NCBI GenBank assembly: GCA_002171315.2
Contig: NHFS02000047.1
Span: 31,814 to 40,204, forward strand
Source of the DNA: Euryarchaeota archaeon TMED117
GTDB lineage: Archaea; Thermoplasmatota; Poseidoniia; Poseidoniales; Poseidoniaceae
DNA: 8,391 bases
Direction: 5' to 3'
The stretch's first letter is position 1; every line of letters begins with the position of its first letter. Both the position numbers and the translations under genes were made by a program. Below, piece by piece: positions 6,623 to 8,391 of the stretch. The notes under the pieces are model-generated. The model was not told the origin of the DNA. It did not search any database and worked only from the letters and a program-made list of their open reading frames with translations.

Positions 6623-7218
6623 GCATGACCGGGTGGCATTGACGGTTCTTCTGGACCTTCTGGATGAGGGTTAGGATGAGGATCGCTGGAAGGCGTTGGA
6701 GCAGGAGCATCTCCACGCTTTATTTCGGCAGCAGCCTCAATTGAATCGATAATTTGTTGATAACCAGTACATCTGCAAAGATTTCCTTCAATCGCACAAG
6801 ATATTTCCTCACGAGAAGGCTCTGGATTTGAATCGAGCAAAGCCTCAGCAGCCATAAGGAAGCCTGGTGTGCAGAAACCACATTGAGAACCTCCGTGGGT
6901 TGCAAAACAGGTTTGAATCGGAGCTAAATGAGCACCATCGGCAAGCCCTTCCACGGTTGTAATATCATCTCCCTCAACTTGACCTGCAAGACAAAGACAC
7001 GACAGTCGAGGTTCGCCATTGACAAGGACTGCACAACAGCCACATGTTCCAAGATCGCATCCGCGCTTAACGCCAAGCATCCCTACTTCATCACGCAAAA
7101 CGTCGAGCAAAATAGCGTTTGAAGGAGCAAGGGCTTGAACAGCATGACCGTTAACATTCGCCGACCACACCTTCTTGGGTGTTGTTGGTATCATTGAAAC
7201 GTGTGCTTCTCCAACCAT
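6616..7218 (-). CDS. [2Fe-2S] small subunit of HCR-like molybdenum hydroxylase
   Basis: This 200-residue iron-sulfur subunit (CoxS/XdhA/HcrC type) carries electrons between the Mo centre and the FAD subunit. The N-terminal plant-ferredoxin-like domain has GCDLGTCGCC at 53-62 and SC at 73-74, giving Cys54, 59, 62 and 74 as cluster ligands; Cys61 is an extra cysteine in the loop. The helical C-terminal domain has QCGFC at 112-116 and CRC at 148-150, giving Cys113, 116, 148 and 150 for the second cluster, close to the molybdopterin. The family usually ends near residue 165. Here a 30-residue Pro/His/Glu tail follows (171-200), overlapping the region where large subunit translation begins. There is no Tat signal. 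The start at 7218 lacks a clear ribosome binding site; Met9 at 7194 is an alternative and keeps the whole domain. It follows the protease gene by 54 bases and is probably the first gene of the enzyme operon. Confidence 0.92.
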   Translation of the reverse strand: MVGEAHVSMIPTTPKKVWSANVNGHAVQALAPSNAILLDVLRDEVGMLGVKRGCDLGTCGCCAVLVNGEPRLSCLCLAGQVEGDDITTVEGLADGAHLAPIQTCFATHGGSQCGFCTPGFLMAAEALLDSNPEPSREEISCAIEGNLCRCTGYQQIIDSIEAAAEIKRGDAPAPTPSSDPHPNPHPEGPEEPSMPPGHAR

Positions 7219-7272
7219 ACGACTCGCCCAACCTTACCTAATCTAATCCGCATATGAACATACGGTTTGCAA
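7219..7272 (-). promoter_or_regulatory. Short intergenic region, possible promoter of the enzyme operon
   Basis: These 54 bases separate the protease stop from the small subunit start. On the minus strand they hold TTCATATG and a repeated GATTAGATTAGG, but no good TATA box at the distance expected for a leaderless start, and no T-run marking a terminator. An imperfect palindrome at 7248-7265 pairs only six of nine positions. The operon could start here or read through from the protease gene. Confidence 0.2.
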
Positions 7273-8391
7273 TTACTGCTCATCGGCCCCATCTTCGTCT
7301 TCTCGAGATGATGCCGCAATTCCAAGTGCAATGATAGCCATTGTCCCAATCACGCCAACCGCTGGAAGGCCATCGCTTTCGGAGACGACCGGGAGTGGAT
7401 CAGTATTTGCATTCATGATCATTACATCTGCAGTTACAAGAGGTGTCGAAGAAGACTGGCCTCCAGATTCATTGTATTGAATTCCGCGTAGAGAAATGGT
7501 ATGATTACCCAGCACGTCTTTTCCAGGTAGGTGTTCTAATTGATGAAGAATACTGATCAAATCAAGTTCTCCGGAAGGATTTCCTTCTCCGAAACCATGG
7601 ATATTCGACCAATCATCACGGAGGTGATTGCTTCTCCACTGAACAGTTTCAAGATCTCCAATAACATCAAAGAAAACGGAATCGCCACGGTCAAGATGGA
7701 TTCGGTTGTGCTCTCCAATCTGTGTCGAGACAACAACGGATATCGAAGTATCGAACTCATAATCTTCCTCTGCTGCTTCAAGGACAGCATCAAGAGCCCG
7801 TACTTCGCCGTGCCCATAGACGTTGTTTTGTCGATTCTTAGGAATAAAATCCTCTGCACATGGTTCATTTGCAAACATGTATGCGCATTGACGGTAAGTC
7901 GCAGTTTCTTGCATAATATTTCGAATATCGAAAGGAGAGAGATCTGGATTTGCTTGAAGCATGAGTGCTGCGACACCCGCTGCACCTGGAGTTGCCATCG
8001 AAGTTCCAGACATATCCGTGTATTGATCTCCCGTATTGAAGGCGACAGACATGACATTGCTTCCTACGTAGGCGATGTTTGGCTTCACGCGACCTTCTTC
8101 AGTCGGCCCTTGACTTGAGTAAACTGCAATCGCAGAATTCTTGTCGAGAGCACCGACAGTAATTGCGTCTTCAGCCGAACCTGGTGTGCCGATTTGAGCA
8201 GACACGCCGTTGTTACCAGCTGCGATGAACAATGCAATTCCAGCACGAACCATTTCGTTCGCGTATCGATTTACACTGTCTTCCTCGGAAGAAGTCCATT
8301 CAATTGCACCGGGCCCACCTAGACTCATAGAAGCTGCACGTATGTTGTATTCATATCGCTTTTCGACTGTCCACTCCATCCCAGCCATGAC
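7273..8391 (-). CDS. Subtilisin-family (S8) serine protease, C-terminal part
   Basis: The frame enters from the right edge with no start signal, so the N-terminus with the catalytic Asp and His is missing; about 372 residues are present. Counting from the Met at 8388, the substrate-binding MSLGGPG is at 21-27 and AAGNNG at 56-61 carries the oxyanion-hole Asn59. GTSMATPGAAG at 128-138 carries the nucleophile Ser130, so the visible half of the active site is intact. VKPNIAYVGSNV at 101-112 is the usual strand before the nucleophile. After the catalytic domain (to about 205) comes a beta-rich domain of about 120 residues. The end has an acidic/Ser spacer, LPAVG at 341-345, a hydrophobic stretch to about 358 and an acidic tail (SREDEDGADEQ). 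This is a PGF-CTERM-like arrangement suggesting export and C-terminal anchoring. It probably degrades or processes proteins at the cell surface. A tie to the downstream enzyme operon is not evident. Confidence 0.92.
   Translation of the reverse strand, partial: VMAGMEWTVEKRYEYNIRAASMSLGGPGAIEWTSSEEDSVNRYANEMVRAGIALFIAAGNNGVSAQIGTPGSAEDAITVGALDKNSAIAVYSSQGPTEEGRVKPNIAYVGSNVMSVAFNTGDQYTDMSGTSMATPGAAGVAALMLQANPDLSPFDIRNIMQETATYRQCAYMFANEPCAEDFIPKNRQNNVYGHGEVRALDAVLEAAEEDYEFDTSISVVVSTQIGEHNRIHLDRGDSVFFDVIGDLETVQWRSNHLRDDWSNIHGFGEGNPSGELDLISILHQLEHLPGKDVLGNHTISLRGIQYNESGGQSSSTPLVTADVMIMNANTDPLPVVSESDGLPAVGVIGTMAIIALGIAASSREDEDGADEQ

Noticed and set aside
6612..6716. Longer large subunit start at 6716 with a hydrophobic, signal-like leader
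   Set aside because: The hydrophobic stretch is the out-of-frame reading of the small subunit tail. It would overlap that gene by about 100 bases and has no ribosome binding site. Starts at 6611 or 6626 fit the operon better.
7248..7265. Palindrome between the protease and enzyme genes
   Set aside because: Only six of nine positions pair, which is near what chance gives in an AT-rich gap.

Overview
All genes I can support lie on the minus strand, so transcription runs from high to low coordinates. The window reads like a chromosome of a planktonic archaeon, perhaps Marine Group II (Poseidoniales) or a relative. This lineage call is an inference. It rests on strong GGAGG-type ribosome binding sites, exported proteins ending in a short LP-x-V motif, a hydrophobic stretch and a polar tail (like archaeal PGF-CTERM proteins), a TATA-like element, and the gene types. 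No rRNA, tRNA, CRISPR array or insertion sequence is visible.

Layout in transcription order: (1) the C-terminal part of a secreted, membrane-anchored subtilisin-family (S8) protease, cut by the right edge (8391-7273). (2) After a 54-base gap, three genes for a molybdenum hydroxylase of the xanthine dehydrogenase family, packed small [2Fe-2S] subunit, large molybdopterin subunit, FAD subunit (7218-2830). The FAD subunit carries a cysteine-rich insert like the one that holds an extra [4Fe-4S] cluster in 4-hydroxybenzoyl-CoA reductase (HCR). (3) A secreted beta-sandwich protein with a Ser/Asp-rich linker and C-terminal anchor, overlapping the FAD gene by ATGA (2833-1874). (4) A 136-base gap with a TATA-like element inside a 9+9 inverted repeat and two small hairpins. 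(5) A two-TM DUF4350-like protein (1737-157). (6) The start of a Pro/Ala-rich protein that runs off the left edge (133-1), possibly a MoxR-type ATPase by context.

The three enzyme subunits should form a cytoplasmic heterotrimer or its dimer. Substrate electrons would pass between the Mo centre, two [2Fe-2S] clusters, FAD and the extra [4Fe-4S] cluster. In true HCR the extra cluster lets a low-potential donor drive reductive dehydroxylation of an aromatic acyl-CoA. The substrate here cannot be read from sequence, so HCR-like is the safest label. The most notable points are this HCR-type insert, long N- and C-terminal extensions on the large subunit, a surface protein translationally coupled to a cytoplasmic redox enzyme, and the operator-like palindrome around the TATA-like element.
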